In this document: one piece after another, positions 8,672 to 16,931 of the stretch | Layout of the letters: every line of letters begins with the position of its first letter | How positions within the stretch are numbered: position 1 is the stretch's first letter | Assembly: GCF_003315245.1 (NCBI RefSeq) | Contig: NZ_QNRT01000007.1 | Location: 43,299-107,298, forward strand | DNA from: Arenicella xantha | GTDB lineage: Bacteria; Pseudomonadota; Gammaproteobacteria; Arenicellales; Arenicellaceae | DNA length: 64,000 bases | Reading direction: 5' to 3' | Program-made: the position numbers and the translations under genes | Notes under the pieces: model-generated | The model's database searches: none | The model's input: only the letters and a program-made list of their open reading frames with translations | Told to the model about the DNA's origin: nothing

Positions 8672-9452
8672 CAGCGAACCCGTCCCGCGTGCGATTAAAG
8701 AACCAAGCACCAAGCACTAACATCGCAACCGCTCCGATAGAATACAAGCCAAGATGAGTCCAGTTTGGCATCTGACCAAACAACAACACCGCCCTTAGCT
8801 GTTCAACAATAATGCTGAGGGGGTTTAGCCACAAAACATAATCTTGCATTTGCTCTGGAATGGCATCAAAGGGGTAAACAATCGGCCCCAAAAATAATAA
8901 CACCGTCATTAGTACGCCGATCACCTGACTTAAATCACGAACGTAAACGCCCAATACTGAAATAAACCAAGACGCGCCCAATAAGAACACCAACAGCGGC
9001 GCAAGCACTACCGGCACCAACAACACAGTCCAGTGCAAAGTATTCCCAGTTAATAGAAATATGCTAATTAAAATCAACATTCCGAGGAACATATGAAACA
9101 GCGCATTAGACAGGCTCACCAGCGATAATATTTCGAGCGGAAATACAACCTTTTTGACGTATTGCGAGTTACCAGTAATTAACCCGACCGAGCCAACCAG
9201 CACCTCCGCTAACAAACCATGACAAAGTAGGCCAGCGAACAAAATCAATCCAAAACCAATATTATTGGTGCCTTCTACGCCCCATTTAGCCTTCATTACA
9301 ATGCTAAATACAAAGGTGTAAACCAAGAGCATTAAGATTGGGTAGAAAAACGCCCACAAAAAGCCCAATTGTGAGCCGCGGTAACGCTGTTGAACATCAC
9401 GCTTGAGCATTTGAAAAAACAAATACTTATTCTTTTTAAGACTGGTTAACAT
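8661..9452 (-). CDS. wzm: Wzm: polysaccharide ABC exporter permease
   Basis: The 263-residue transmembrane subunit of the ABC-2 polysaccharide exporter. The N-terminus has the cytoplasmic interface sequence MLKRDVQQRYRGSQLGFLWAFFYPILMLL, typical of Wzm/KpsM-like permeases. About six hydrophobic spans follow, including FGLILFAGLLCHGLLAEVL, LLVPVVLAPLLVFLLGASWF and GVLMTVLLFLGPIVYPF. The C-terminal span ends in FFNRTRDGFADVI. Its neighbour wzt supplies the ATPase, and the coding regions overlap. Presence of this pair rather than Wzx/Wzy means the polymer is finished in the cytoplasm before export. A 64-bp gap separates it from rfbA. Confidence 0.94.
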   Translation of the reverse strand: MLTSLKKNKYLFFQMLKRDVQQRYRGSQLGFLWAFFYPILMLLVYTFVFSIVMKAKWGVEGTNNIGFGLILFAGLLCHGLLAEVLVGSVGLITGNSQYVKKVVFPLEILSLVSLSNALFHMFLGMLILISIFLLTGNTLHWTVLLVPVVLAPLLVFLLGASWFISVLGVYVRDLSQVIGVLMTVLLFLGPIVYPFDAIPEQMQDYVLWLNPLSIIVEQLRAVLLFGQMPNWTHLGLYSIGAVAMLVLGAWFFNRTRDGFADVI

Positions 9453-9516
9453 TTTGTCCTACGGGATTCTCGCTGATATCACCAATTGAAATTGAAAGCT
9501 CGATACGCCTAAACAC

Positions 9517-10407
9517 TTAGTCTATTCTAGGAAACTGATGCTTGTGTTCTAGAATCATCTTAAGGTACTGGCCGTAACCACTTTTCTCGTACTGAACCGC
9601 CGCTTTTTCTAATTCTTCGTCGCCGATGAAGCCCTGGCGATAAGCAATTTCTTCCAAACATGCAACCTTCAGACCTTGACGATTTTCTATCGTTTCAATA
9701 AACATAGAAGCTTGCAGTAACGATTCATGAGTACCCATATCAAGCCACGCCAAGCCGCGCCCAAAAACCTGCACTGACAGCTCGCCCCATTCCAGGTACT
9801 GCTTATTCACATCGGTAATCTCTAGCTCGCCTCGCGGTGACGGCTTGATCCCTTTTGCCACATCTACCACGCGATTGTCGTAGAAATACAGCCCGGTTAC
9901 AGCGTAATTAGACTTCGGTTTAGCTGGCTTCTCTTCTAAACTAAGAGCATTCCAGTTCTCATCAAAGTCAACAACACCGTAGCGCTCAGGGTCATGCACT
10001 GGATAGGCAAATACCGTCGCACCTTTCTTTTGATCACCGGCCGCTTTTAAATTCTTGCTTAGATCAGCACCATGAAACACATTATCGCCCAGCACCAGCG
10101 CGCAATCATCGTTGCCAATGAACTCCGATCCAATAATAAAAGCCTGCGCCAAACCATCTGGTGATGGTTGTACCGCATAAGAAATATTTAGACCCCACTG
10201 CTCACCGCCGCGCAGCAATTGCTGAAATCGAGGAGTGTCCTGCGGTGTCGAGATAATCAAGATATCGCGAATTCCCGCCAACATTAGCGAGGACAAGGGA
10301 TAATAGATCATCGGCTTGTCGTATACCGGCAATAACTGCTTGGAAACGGCCTGTGTAACTGGATGAAGACGCGTACCGGATCCACCGGCCAATATAATGC
10401 CTCGCAT
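9517..10407 (-). CDS. rfbA: Glucose-1-phosphate thymidylyltransferase
   Basis: Converts glucose-1-phosphate and dTTP to dTDP-glucose, the first step towards dTDP-linked deoxysugars. The protein is 296 residues, the usual length. The N-terminal [20 protein letters not shown] is the nucleotidyltransferase signature (G-x-G-T-R-L and the catalytic lysine region). [26 protein letters not shown] and the C-terminal [11 protein letters not shown] are also typical of RfbA/RmlA. It follows rfbB by 32 bp in the same operon. rfbC and rfbD are not in the window, so the final sugar (L-rhamnose or another dTDP-deoxyhexose) is open. Confidence 0.97.
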   Translation of the reverse strand: MRGIILAGGSGTRLHPVTQAVSKQLLPVYDKPMIYYPLSSLMLAGIRDILIISTPQDTPRFQQLLRGGEQWGLNISYAVQPSPDGLAQAFIIGSEFIGNDDCALVLGDNVFHGADLSKNLKAAGDQKKGATVFAYPVHDPERYGVVDFDENWNALSLEEKPAKPKSNYAVTGLYFYDNRVVDVAKGIKPSPRGELEITDVNKQYLEWGELSVQVFGRGLAWLDMGTHESLLQASMFIETIENRQGLKVACLEEIAYRQGFIGDEELEKAAVQYEKSGYGQYLKMILEHKHQFPRID

Positions 10408-10439
10408 AAAATACTCTCCTAAATAATTCGATTTATTGT

Positions 10440-11495
10440 CTATTTGGCGCCGAGTCGATCACCACGATACTCGCCAGAAACAGTTGCAACCCATTCGGTG
10501 TTGTCTAAGTACCACTGTACGGTCTTCTGGATACCCGACTTGAATGTTTCGTCTGGGGTCCAACCCAACTCACGTGCAATTTTCTGTGCATCAATAGCAT
10601 AGCGACGATCATGACCAGGGCGGTCGGCCACAAACGTTATCTGCTTCGAGTATGGCGCAGCATCGTCGCGAGGCTTGATTTCATCAAGAATCGCGCAAAT
10701 CGTCTCGACCACTTCAATATTGGTTTTCTCATTGTGTCCGCCGACGTTATACACCTCGCCGTTCTCGCCTTCAGTAACAATCTTCCATAAGGCTTTCACA
10801 TGGTCATCAACAAACAACCAATCACGAATATTGTCGCCTTTGCCATAGATTGGTAATGGCTCGCCAGCCAAGGCTTTGTTAATCACCAATGGGATTAGCT
10901 TTTCAGGGAATTGGAAGGGACCATAATTATTTGAACAGTTTGATATAACCACCGGTAGCTTGTAAGTCTTATTCCAGGCACGCACCAAGTGGTCAGAACT
11001 GGCCTTACTTGCTGAATAAGGCGAGTTAGGTTTATAGCGTGTGGTTTCAGTGAAAAGACCGGTGTCGCCTAAGCTACCGTATACTTCGTCAGTTGAAATG
11101 TGATGAAATTTGAAAGCATCACGCTTGTCGCCTTCTAAGCTTTGATAATAATTTAGCGCTACTTGCAGTAAGGAGTATGTCCCAACAATGTTGGTTTGGA
11201 TAAACTCGCCGGGCCCATCAATTGAGCGATCCACATGTGATTCTGCAGCCAGATGCATAATGTAGTCAGGCTGATACTGATCGACCAAATCTTGCATGAT
11301 CGCTGTATCAACAATATCTTGTTGATGAAAATGATGGCGCTCACTGGCATCGGCTCCGCCTAATGAATGCAAACTACCGGCATAGGTCAGTTTGTCAACG
11401 TTCACAACAACCACGTCAGTGTCATTGATTAAATAACGAACGAGGGCCGATCCTATAAACCCTGCCCCACCTGTCAAAAATACCGTTTTACTCAT
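10440..11495 (-). CDS. rfbB: dTDP-glucose 4,6-dehydratase
   Basis: Makes dTDP-4-keto-6-deoxyglucose from dTDP-glucose, using bound NAD. It is an extended SDR of 351 residues. N-terminal [15 protein letters not shown] is the NAD site, [15 protein letters not shown] follows, and the catalytic region [12 protein letters not shown] with [15 protein letters not shown] supplies the T-D-E and Y-x-x-x-K residues. [17 protein letters not shown] and [11 protein letters not shown] complete the family pattern. It is the first enzyme gene after the regulator, with rfbA next. The two enzymes share a pathway. A dispersed rfbCD pair elsewhere in the genome, or a different use of the 4-keto intermediate, must be assumed. 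Confidence 0.97.
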   Translation of the reverse strand: MSKTVFLTGGAGFIGSALVRYLINDTDVVVVNVDKLTYAGSLHSLGGADASERHHFHQQDIVDTAIMQDLVDQYQPDYIMHLAAESHVDRSIDGPGEFIQTNIVGTYSLLQVALNYYQSLEGDKRDAFKFHHISTDEVYGSLGDTGLFTETTRYKPNSPYSASKASSDHLVRAWNKTYKLPVVISNCSNNYGPFQFPEKLIPLVINKALAGEPLPIYGKGDNIRDWLFVDDHVKALWKIVTEGENGEVYNVGGHNEKTNIEVVETICAILDEIKPRDDAAPYSKQITFVADRPGHDRRYAIDAQKIARELGWTPDETFKSGIQKTVQWYLDNTEWVATVSGEYRGDRLGAK

Positions 11496-11548
11496 AAAAA
11501 TATTCTCTAAATTAGCCCAATCACTGTCGCGTTAAGCATCGTTAAAAG

Positions 11549-12238
11549 TTAAGACGTCTGTTGTAAATCATTGGACGCGTCAATGTTTGATACGTCCACA
11601 TTCGACTCTGTGTTGCGGTAATTCATATTCAGCAACATATCCGGAACATAAATCGGCTGGTCATCGAGTTGTGACTCAAGCGCCACGAGTAAGTCACTAG
11701 TTTGCTCCATTGACGTCAGCACAACACAATCAAACGTTTGTTTATCTGGTAACACTTGGCTAACGGCAACGTTAAAAAAGTCATCACGCTGCGCATCCGG
11801 CTGGAGAATAGCGACCACGTCAATCTTCGCTTGCAAGCCGCGCATAAGCGCGATCTCCGTCAAATCGGACAAACCGGCTAATACTACCCTGCCATGACCA
11901 GCTTCACGACAACGGTTATAGACCTGCGAATACTCATCGCCTGATTGGCGAAACAAAGCCAACGAGGTTGAAAAAAATTCAGCGGTTAAGCGCGCTTTTT
12001 CGGCAAAGCCATTCGGCGTTACATAATACAAATAACGGTTTGCTGGCGCCGTTGTAATCTTGATCCAACCCTTTTTGACACAGCGCTTTAAATACGAATT
12101 AGCCAGCCCCAAGGCTACGCCCATCTCCTGTGCAAGATGTCGCTGACTGATGTCGTCCTTCTGCTCAATGGCTTTTAACAGCTCAAGCGTGAGCTGGTTT
12201 TCCTTGTCAGAAGAGGTTTGTGATTGGCGCGTGTTCAT
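11549..12238 (-). CDS. Winged-helix regulator of the polysaccharide operon (EPS-associated MarR-like)
   Basis: A 229-residue protein heading the polysaccharide operon. Residues about 15-85 form a winged helix-turn-helix: LELLKAIEQKDDISQRHLAQEMGVALGLANSYLKRCVKKGWI, then a wing with YYVTPNGFAEKA. This matches the short MarR-like regulators found at the head of many exopolysaccharide clusters. Residues about 95-205 look like an alpha/beta domain (GRVVLAGLSDLTEIALMRGL, VVAILQ, FDCVVLTSM) of the kind that binds nucleotides or sugar ligands; its ligand is unknown. The gene sits beside a dyad-symmetric site overlapping its own promoter, so it probably represses itself and the operon. Gap to rfbB is 53 bp. 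Confidence 0.8.
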   Translation of the reverse strand: MNTRQSQTSSDKENQLTLELLKAIEQKDDISQRHLAQEMGVALGLANSYLKRCVKKGWIKITTAPANRYLYYVTPNGFAEKARLTAEFFSTSLALFRQSGDEYSQVYNRCREAGHGRVVLAGLSDLTEIALMRGLQAKIDVVAILQPDAQRDDFFNVAVSQVLPDKQTFDCVVLTSMEQTSDLLVALESQLDDQPIYVPDMLLNMNYRNTESNVDVSNIDASNDLQQTS

Positions 12239-12241
12239 GGC

Positions 12242-12276
12242 GTGAACACTATAGTGAGTTCACATTAATGAGTCAA
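12242..12276 (-). promoter_or_regulatory. Sigma-70-like promoter with overlapping operator for the polysaccharide operon
   Basis: Read on the minus strand, TTGACT (12276-12271) and TATAGT (12253-12248) are separated by exactly 17 bp. A dyad GTGAAC-N10-GTTCAC (12242-12263) covers the -10 box. Transcription would begin only a few bases before the ATG at 12238, so the mRNA would be nearly leaderless. A third GTTCAC lies at 12321-12326, between the divergent genes. The adjacent regulator is the obvious candidate to bind here; that is inference. Confidence 0.6.
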
Positions 12277-12434
12277 AGAATAAATTGCGCGATTTACCCA
12301 CTAATTCGATTTTTTATGTGGTTCACTCAGATTGTCACTACGCAACACCACTGTAACAAAACCGTCACTCAATCGTTATCAACTAGTCACAAAACAGAAT
12401 TAGTCTCTCGTCAAACAAATGATCAGGTAACGAT

Positions 12435-13436
12435 ATGAATCAATCACTAGAATCGTCAGAACTTAGTTTGATTCCACAAAACTATTTTGCGCACCTCAGT
12501 GGTCGGTGTCGACACATGCTAAATGCACGTCGCTACGCCGCTCATGAATCGCAACCCATTGCCTTTCCGGAAGCGCGACATCGACTTCGCCGCGAACTAG
12601 CCAGCTCTCGTCGACTCGGAATTACCCCTGATGGCAAACACATTTATCTATTTCGTTATCGACCAAACTCAAGCGTGCTAAAAGAACTCGGTCGCTTGCG
12701 TGAACTAACTTTTCGCGCAGTTGGTGAAGGTACGCAACGCAGTCGAGATATTGACGAATTCGACAAAACTTATCTACAAATCATTTTATGGAATGACCAA
12801 GAGTCCGAGATAGTTGGCTCCTACCGTGTTGGAGAAGCATTTAATTTAGTAAAAAAACGCGACACCTCGGCACTGTATACCAACGGCCTATTTGACTACC
12901 GAGACCAATTCATCAACTGTATGCCGCAGGCCTTAGAACTGGGTCGCAGCTTTATTCAACCAAAATATTGGACCAAGCGCGGACTAGACTACCTATGGCA
13001 AGGTATTGGTGCTTATTTGCAAGCACACCCAAATATTCGTTACTTGTTTGGAGCGGTCAGCATCTCCAACGAATTACCTGATCTCGCCAAACAACAAATT
13101 GTGGCCTGTTATCAACACTATTTCCAACCTGACAATCATGATCAGTTCGCGGCCGCTCGCCTACCCTTTCAAACCAATCGAAGCATTTTAGAAAGCTATC
13201 GTGACAAATCGTTTGCACAAGCATCAGCGCATCTAAAACAAAGTTTAAAACGACAAGGTGTTTCGCTACCGACGCTCTATAAGCACTATGCCGAGCTTTG
13301 TGAACCGCAAGGAGTGCGCTTTATCGACTTCAATATTGACCCCAAGTTTTCATTCTGCGTAGACGGACTCATGCTGGTTGACCTGTCACACATTAAGCCG
13401 CAAAAGCGAAAACGCTACCTAACCCCTTCCGCTTAG
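12435..13436 (+). CDS. GNAT-fold acyltransferase (OlsB/Acetyltransf_5-like)
   Basis: A 333-residue protein. The central section ELGRLRELTFRAVGEG, DIDEFDKTYLQIILWN, EIVGSYRVGEAF and QALELGRSFIQPKYW is the N-acyl transferase fold used by ornithine-lipid synthase OlsB and homoserine-lactone synthase relatives. These enzymes take a fatty acid from acyl-ACP and put it on an amine. No signal peptide or membrane span is visible, so it should be cytosolic or peripheral. It is the first gene of a plus-strand trio; its stop is 12 bp before the PHP-glycosyltransferase start. It diverges from the polysaccharide operon. A lipid acyl-transfer role is likely; the amine acceptor is not known. Confidence 0.72.
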   Translation: MNQSLESSELSLIPQNYFAHLSGRCRHMLNARRYAAHESQPIAFPEARHRLRRELASSRRLGITPDGKHIYLFRYRPNSSVLKELGRLRELTFRAVGEGTQRSRDIDEFDKTYLQIILWNDQESEIVGSYRVGEAFNLVKKRDTSALYTNGLFDYRDQFINCMPQALELGRSFIQPKYWTKRGLDYLWQGIGAYLQAHPNIRYLFGAVSISNELPDLAKQQIVACYQHYFQPDNHDQFAAARLPFQTNRSILESYRDKSFAQASAHLKQSLKRQGVSLPTLYKHYAELCEPQGVRFIDFNIDPKFSFCVDGLMLVDLSHIKPQKRKRYLTPSA

Positions 13437-13448
13437 AGGCACACTGAT

Positions 13449-16064
13449 ATGGCTAAGGCAGACCTACACGTACACTCAAAGTACTCCGATTACCCAAGCA
13501 CTTGGGCACATAAAGCTTACCGCTCACCAGAGAGCTTTACCGAGCCGGAACTGGTTTATCAGCAGGCAAAATCACGAGGCATGGACTTTGTAACCCTGAC
13601 CGATCATGACGACATCCGTGGCAGCCTTGAACTGGTTCACTTGCATCCTGATGATTGTTTCATCTCATGTGAAATCACCACTTTCTTCCCCGAAGACCAA
13701 TGCAAGATTCATATTTTGGTGTACGGCATTACCGCAACCCAATACACACAATGTCGTCGCGCCTCAAACAATTTGTACGACCTGCGCGACTATATCATAG
13801 CCGAAGATATCGCTTACTCAGTCGCCCACGCCACTTATGACCAAGACGGCCGCTTGAGCTTTGAGCATATTGAAAAACTAGTTGTGCTGTTTGATATATT
13901 TGAAATCATTAACGGCGGCTCCAGTGCGCAAAACAATTTGCTTCTGCACAGCTATTTACAAACCCTTGATGAGGAAAAATTAACCGCATTGGCAAGCAAG
14001 CATGACCTTACACCAATGAGTGATGACCCTTGGATTAAGGGCTTTACCGGCGGCTCAGACGATCACTGCGGCATCCTCATTGGCACCGCATTTACCCAAG
14101 CAGAAGCCCGCGATGTTGGCGAGTTTCTAAGCCAGTTACGCAATAAACACAGTTTAGGAAATGGTTTGCACGGCAGCTTTGAGTCTTATGCCACCGGCGT
14201 TATTAAGCACATTCACGACTACCGAATAGATCGCGACTCGGGCTACCACAAGACCAAAATGAATGACTTTCTTGAATTGTTTTTTGACAACAGTGAAGGC
14301 AATTTGATCAAGCGCTTCAAAAAGAGTCAATCGCTACGCTATCTTAAAAAGAAGAACACCAAAACTCATAAGGCCTTGCATGCCTTATTACAGCAAATTT
14401 CGCAAGACCAGGGCAAAGACATTGCCGCTAAGATACCGCAGACCTACGTACATATCGCGGATATGCACGACGAAATGTTTGGTTCAGTTGTCACGGCGAT
14501 TAGCAAACACCTGCCCAACGGCGACGTATTTAAGGCGTTTAACAAGCTCGCCACATTATTTCCGATGACACTCTTAGCAACGCCGTTCATCGGCGCAATG
14601 CGGCACCAAGTGCTCAAAGCCGATATCAAGCGAGGCCTCATTCAATGTACCCGCCATCAATACACAGAAAAAGCCTTATGGTTCACCGATACGATTGACG
14701 ACTTAAACGGTGTGTCAATTACCCTACACCAAATCGCCGCGCACAGCGTCAAGCAAGGTTACCAAATGAAACTGGTAACCTGCGTCAATGAAGCCAAGCT
14801 TAATTCACCATTACCGAAAAACTGTTTGAACTTTCATCCGGTAAAACAAGTTTCGTTACCCGGTTATGAAACGCAGAAAATTGGCTTTCCATCACTGCTC
14901 AACGTAATGCGACGCTTGGTATATGAACAAGCGGATCAAATCATCATATCCACCCCTGGCCCGCTTGGGTTGGCTGCGATGATCTGTGGCAAACTTATGG
15001 ATATTCCAGTGAAAACGGTCTATCACACAGATTTTGCTGAGCAGATACTAAAGATGACCGAGGAAAATATGTTGGCTAATCTCGCTGATACCTGCGTCAA
15101 CTTATTCTACAAACAATCAGACCGCGTATTTGTGCCAAGCCAGTTTTACATCGACAAACTCATTCGAGCCGGCTTTGAACCTTCTCGCTTATCAATTTTT
15201 CCCCGTGGCATCGATCTGGATTTGTATCGGCCAGCACTGCAAACAAGAGACTTAGCGCGCCGCCACCAATTGCACGGAAGCTTCACATTACTGTTTGCGG
15301 GTCGCATTTCAGAAGATAAAAACTTGTCGCTATTGGCACGCGTATTCCAAGACCTGAATCGCCGTAAACCCGGTATGTATAACCTAGTTATTGCCGGCGA
15401 CGGCCCCGACTTATCGGCACTTAAACAAACGTTGACGGAACAATCCAACGTGTTGTTCACTGGACGCTTGAATGCACAAGAGCTGGTTGAGTGGTATCGC
15501 GCTTCAGATTTACTAGTCTTCCCAAGTCATACCGACACCTTCGGCATGGTCGTGCTTGAAGCCCAAGCGTGTGGCTTACCATGCTTGGTCACGGCTACCG
15601 GCGGACCGAAAGAAATCATCGATCCCAACACCACCGGACATGTCGTCCACAGCGACGAGTGTGAGGACTGGATTTCGCTAATTCATCAGTATCGCCGCCT
15701 CAAAAATAGTAACCCTGAAGACTGGCTTGCACTCAAAACCAACTGCGCTCGCCACGTGCACACACAAAACAATTGGCAGCCGGTATTCGAAGCGGTATTG
15801 GGCGAAGCATGTTTACTGCCAGTTAACGAGGTCAGTCAATTAGCCGACGCAAACTCCGCAAAAATGAAAGGCGCCGCAGCCAACGAGGCAAAAGGCGCTG
15901 CAGCCAGAGAGCTAGAAAGCGCCGCAGCCAGAGAGCTAGAAAGCGCCGCAGCCAGAGAGCTAGAAAGCGCCGCAGCCAGAGAGATAAAAAGCGCCGCAGC
16001 CACAAAAGCAGAAAACACCATGACCGACACAAACGATGACGGCGATCACAATCAAGCCGCATAG
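13449..16064 (+). CDS. PHP-domain / GT4 glycosyltransferase fusion
   Basis: An 871-residue fusion. Residues 1-270 are a PHP metallo-phosphoesterase domain: DLHVHSKYSD, TLTDHDDIRG, EITTFFPEDQCKIHILVYG and GGSDDHCG give the expected His/Asp metal ligands. Residues about 270-400 are a basic helical linker. Residues about 405-800 are a GT-B family-4 transferase: ISTPGPLGLAAMICG, KTVYHTDFAEQI, FAGRISEDKNLSLL and the donor-site SHTDTFGMVVLEAQACGLP with its E-x7-E pattern. The tail (from about 805) is a tandem octapeptide of A, R, E, L and S. The family-4 half resembles transferases acting on glycerolipids or sugar lipids. Flanking acyltransferase and phosphatase genes suggest a small glycolipid pathway in which the PHP domain removes a phosphate. 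No known pathway is claimed. Confidence 0.83.
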   Translation: MAKADLHVHSKYSDYPSTWAHKAYRSPESFTEPELVYQQAKSRGMDFVTLTDHDDIRGSLELVHLHPDDCFISCEITTFFPEDQCKIHILVYGITATQYTQCRRASNNLYDLRDYIIAEDIAYSVAHATYDQDGRLSFEHIEKLVVLFDIFEIINGGSSAQNNLLLHSYLQTLDEEKLTALASKHDLTPMSDDPWIKGFTGGSDDHCGILIGTAFTQAEARDVGEFLSQLRNKHSLGNGLHGSFESYATGVIKHIHDYRIDRDSGYHKTKMNDFLELFFDNSEGNLIKRFKKSQSLRYLKKKNTKTHKALHALLQQISQDQGKDIAAKIPQTYVHIADMHDEMFGSVVTAISKHLPNGDVFKAFNKLATLFPMTLLATPFIGAMRHQVLKADIKRGLIQCTRHQYTEKALWFTDTIDDLNGVSITLHQIAAHSVKQGYQMKLVTCVNEAKLNSPLPKNCLNFHPVKQVSLPGYETQKIGFPSLLNVMRRLVYEQADQIIISTPGPLGLAAMICGKLMDIPVKTVYHTDFAEQILKMTEENMLANLADTCVNLFYKQSDRVFVPSQFYIDKLIRAGFEPSRLSIFPRGIDLDLYRPALQTRDLARRHQLHGSFTLLFAGRISEDKNLSLLARVFQDLNRRKPGMYNLVIAGDGPDLSALKQTLTEQSNVLFTGRLNAQELVEWYRASDLLVFPSHTDTFGMVVLEAQACGLPCLVTATGGPKEIIDPNTTGHVVHSDECEDWISLIHQYRRLKNSNPEDWLALKTNCARHVHTQNNWQPVFEAVLGEACLLPVNEVSQLADANSAKMKGAAANEAKGAAARELESAAARELESAAARELESAAAREIKSAAATKAENTMTDTNDDGDHNQAA
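15873..16016 (+). repeat. 24-bp tandem repeat (six units) coding for an octapeptide tail
   Basis: Six 24-bp units lie end to end at 15873, 15897, 15921, 15945, 15969 and 15993. The three central units are almost identical and encode AAARELES; the outer ones have drifted (AAANEAKG, AAAREIKS, AAATKAEN). The encoded tail is alanine-rich and helical. The in-frame unit can expand or contract by slippage without breaking the gene. Confidence 0.95.
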
Positions 16065-16126
16065 CGTCGATGATCATTAAGCAACACGCCACTATTTAAC
16101 ACGCCACAAGAGCTTGGTAACTATCC

Positions 16127-16723
16127 ATGAGAAATCGCTACACACTAATGCGCCACGGCGAAAGCCTAGCGAACCGTAAAGGCCTAATTATCAGTGCACC
16201 ACACAATGCACTTCATGGATATGGTCTGACGGCCCGCGGAGCCGACCAAGTAATCAACACCGCGGTTAAGTCCCGCGCGAATAGCGATACGCTCATCGTC
16301 AGTTCAGATTACCTACGAGCGCGCGAGACAGCCGAGATCGTACACAGCGTGCTAGCTTGTGAAACTCAAATCGTGCTTGAAGAACGTCTGCGCGAGCGTA
16401 ATTTCGGTGATTGGGAACTGAAGGATCACCGCCATTATGAAAACGTATGGTGTAATGACCTATCTCGCCCCGAGCAATCAACCAACAATGTCGAAACGGT
16501 CTACGAAACCTTGTCAAGGGCCCAGTCACTTATTGACGACCTTGAACAACGCTACCACGACGAGTCAATTCTACTGGTCAGTCATGGGGATGTACTGCAG
16601 ATACTTTTGGCACACTATCACCACCTTAACCCAAGGTTTCACCGCAGTCTATCGTCCATCGGTAATGCTGAATTGCGTTCACTTGCCAAACTTGAACTCG
16701 CCGTCAAGCCTTCCGCAGCCTGA
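16127..16723 (+). CDS. Histidine phosphatase family protein
   Basis: A 198-residue branch-1 histidine phosphatase. LMRHGESLANRKG (residues 7-19) carries the RHG phosphohistidine motif; SDYLRARETAEIV gives the second arginine, LEERLRERNFGDWE the acidic donor, and LLVSHGDVLQILL the second catalytic histidine. Known activities in this family range from phosphoglycerate mutase to small-molecule and sugar-phosphate phosphatases, so substrate cannot be read from sequence. It lies 62 bp after the PHP-glycosyltransferase on the same strand and is probably cotranscribed, which points to a phosphorylated glycolipid or sugar intermediate. No signal peptide, so it should act in the cytosol. Confidence 0.85.
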   Translation: MRNRYTLMRHGESLANRKGLIISAPHNALHGYGLTARGADQVINTAVKSRANSDTLIVSSDYLRARETAEIVHSVLACETQIVLEERLRERNFGDWELKDHRHYENVWCNDLSRPEQSTNNVETVYETLSRAQSLIDDLEQRYHDESILLVSHGDVLQILLAHYHHLNPRFHRSLSSIGNAELRSLAKLELAVKPSAA

Positions 16724-16931
16724 CGTGACTAAGTTAACCACAATAGAAATAGAAATAAGATAAGGGAATAACAAAAAGGAGCAAGAGTCATTTCCAGCGG
16801 CGATGACAAGGAGTATCATCAGCCGAACTGGTTTGCATTGTTGACGCTAACACGTACAACGCTGAGTTGTTCCAGGCAAGTGTTTATTGTGATGTGAGCA
16901 TTAGCCTGTAATAACTTTTTTGGAAACTCAA

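Noticed and set aside
1..12238. Wzx/Wzy-dependent O-antigen cluster
   Set aside because: No flippase or polymerase is present; an ABC exporter pair is, so the polymer is of the ABC-dependent type.
15832..16092. Reverse-strand leucine/serine-rich or arginine-rich reading frames
   Set aside because: They are the mirror of the 24-bp repeat coding for the octapeptide tail; their repetitive composition follows from the repeat.
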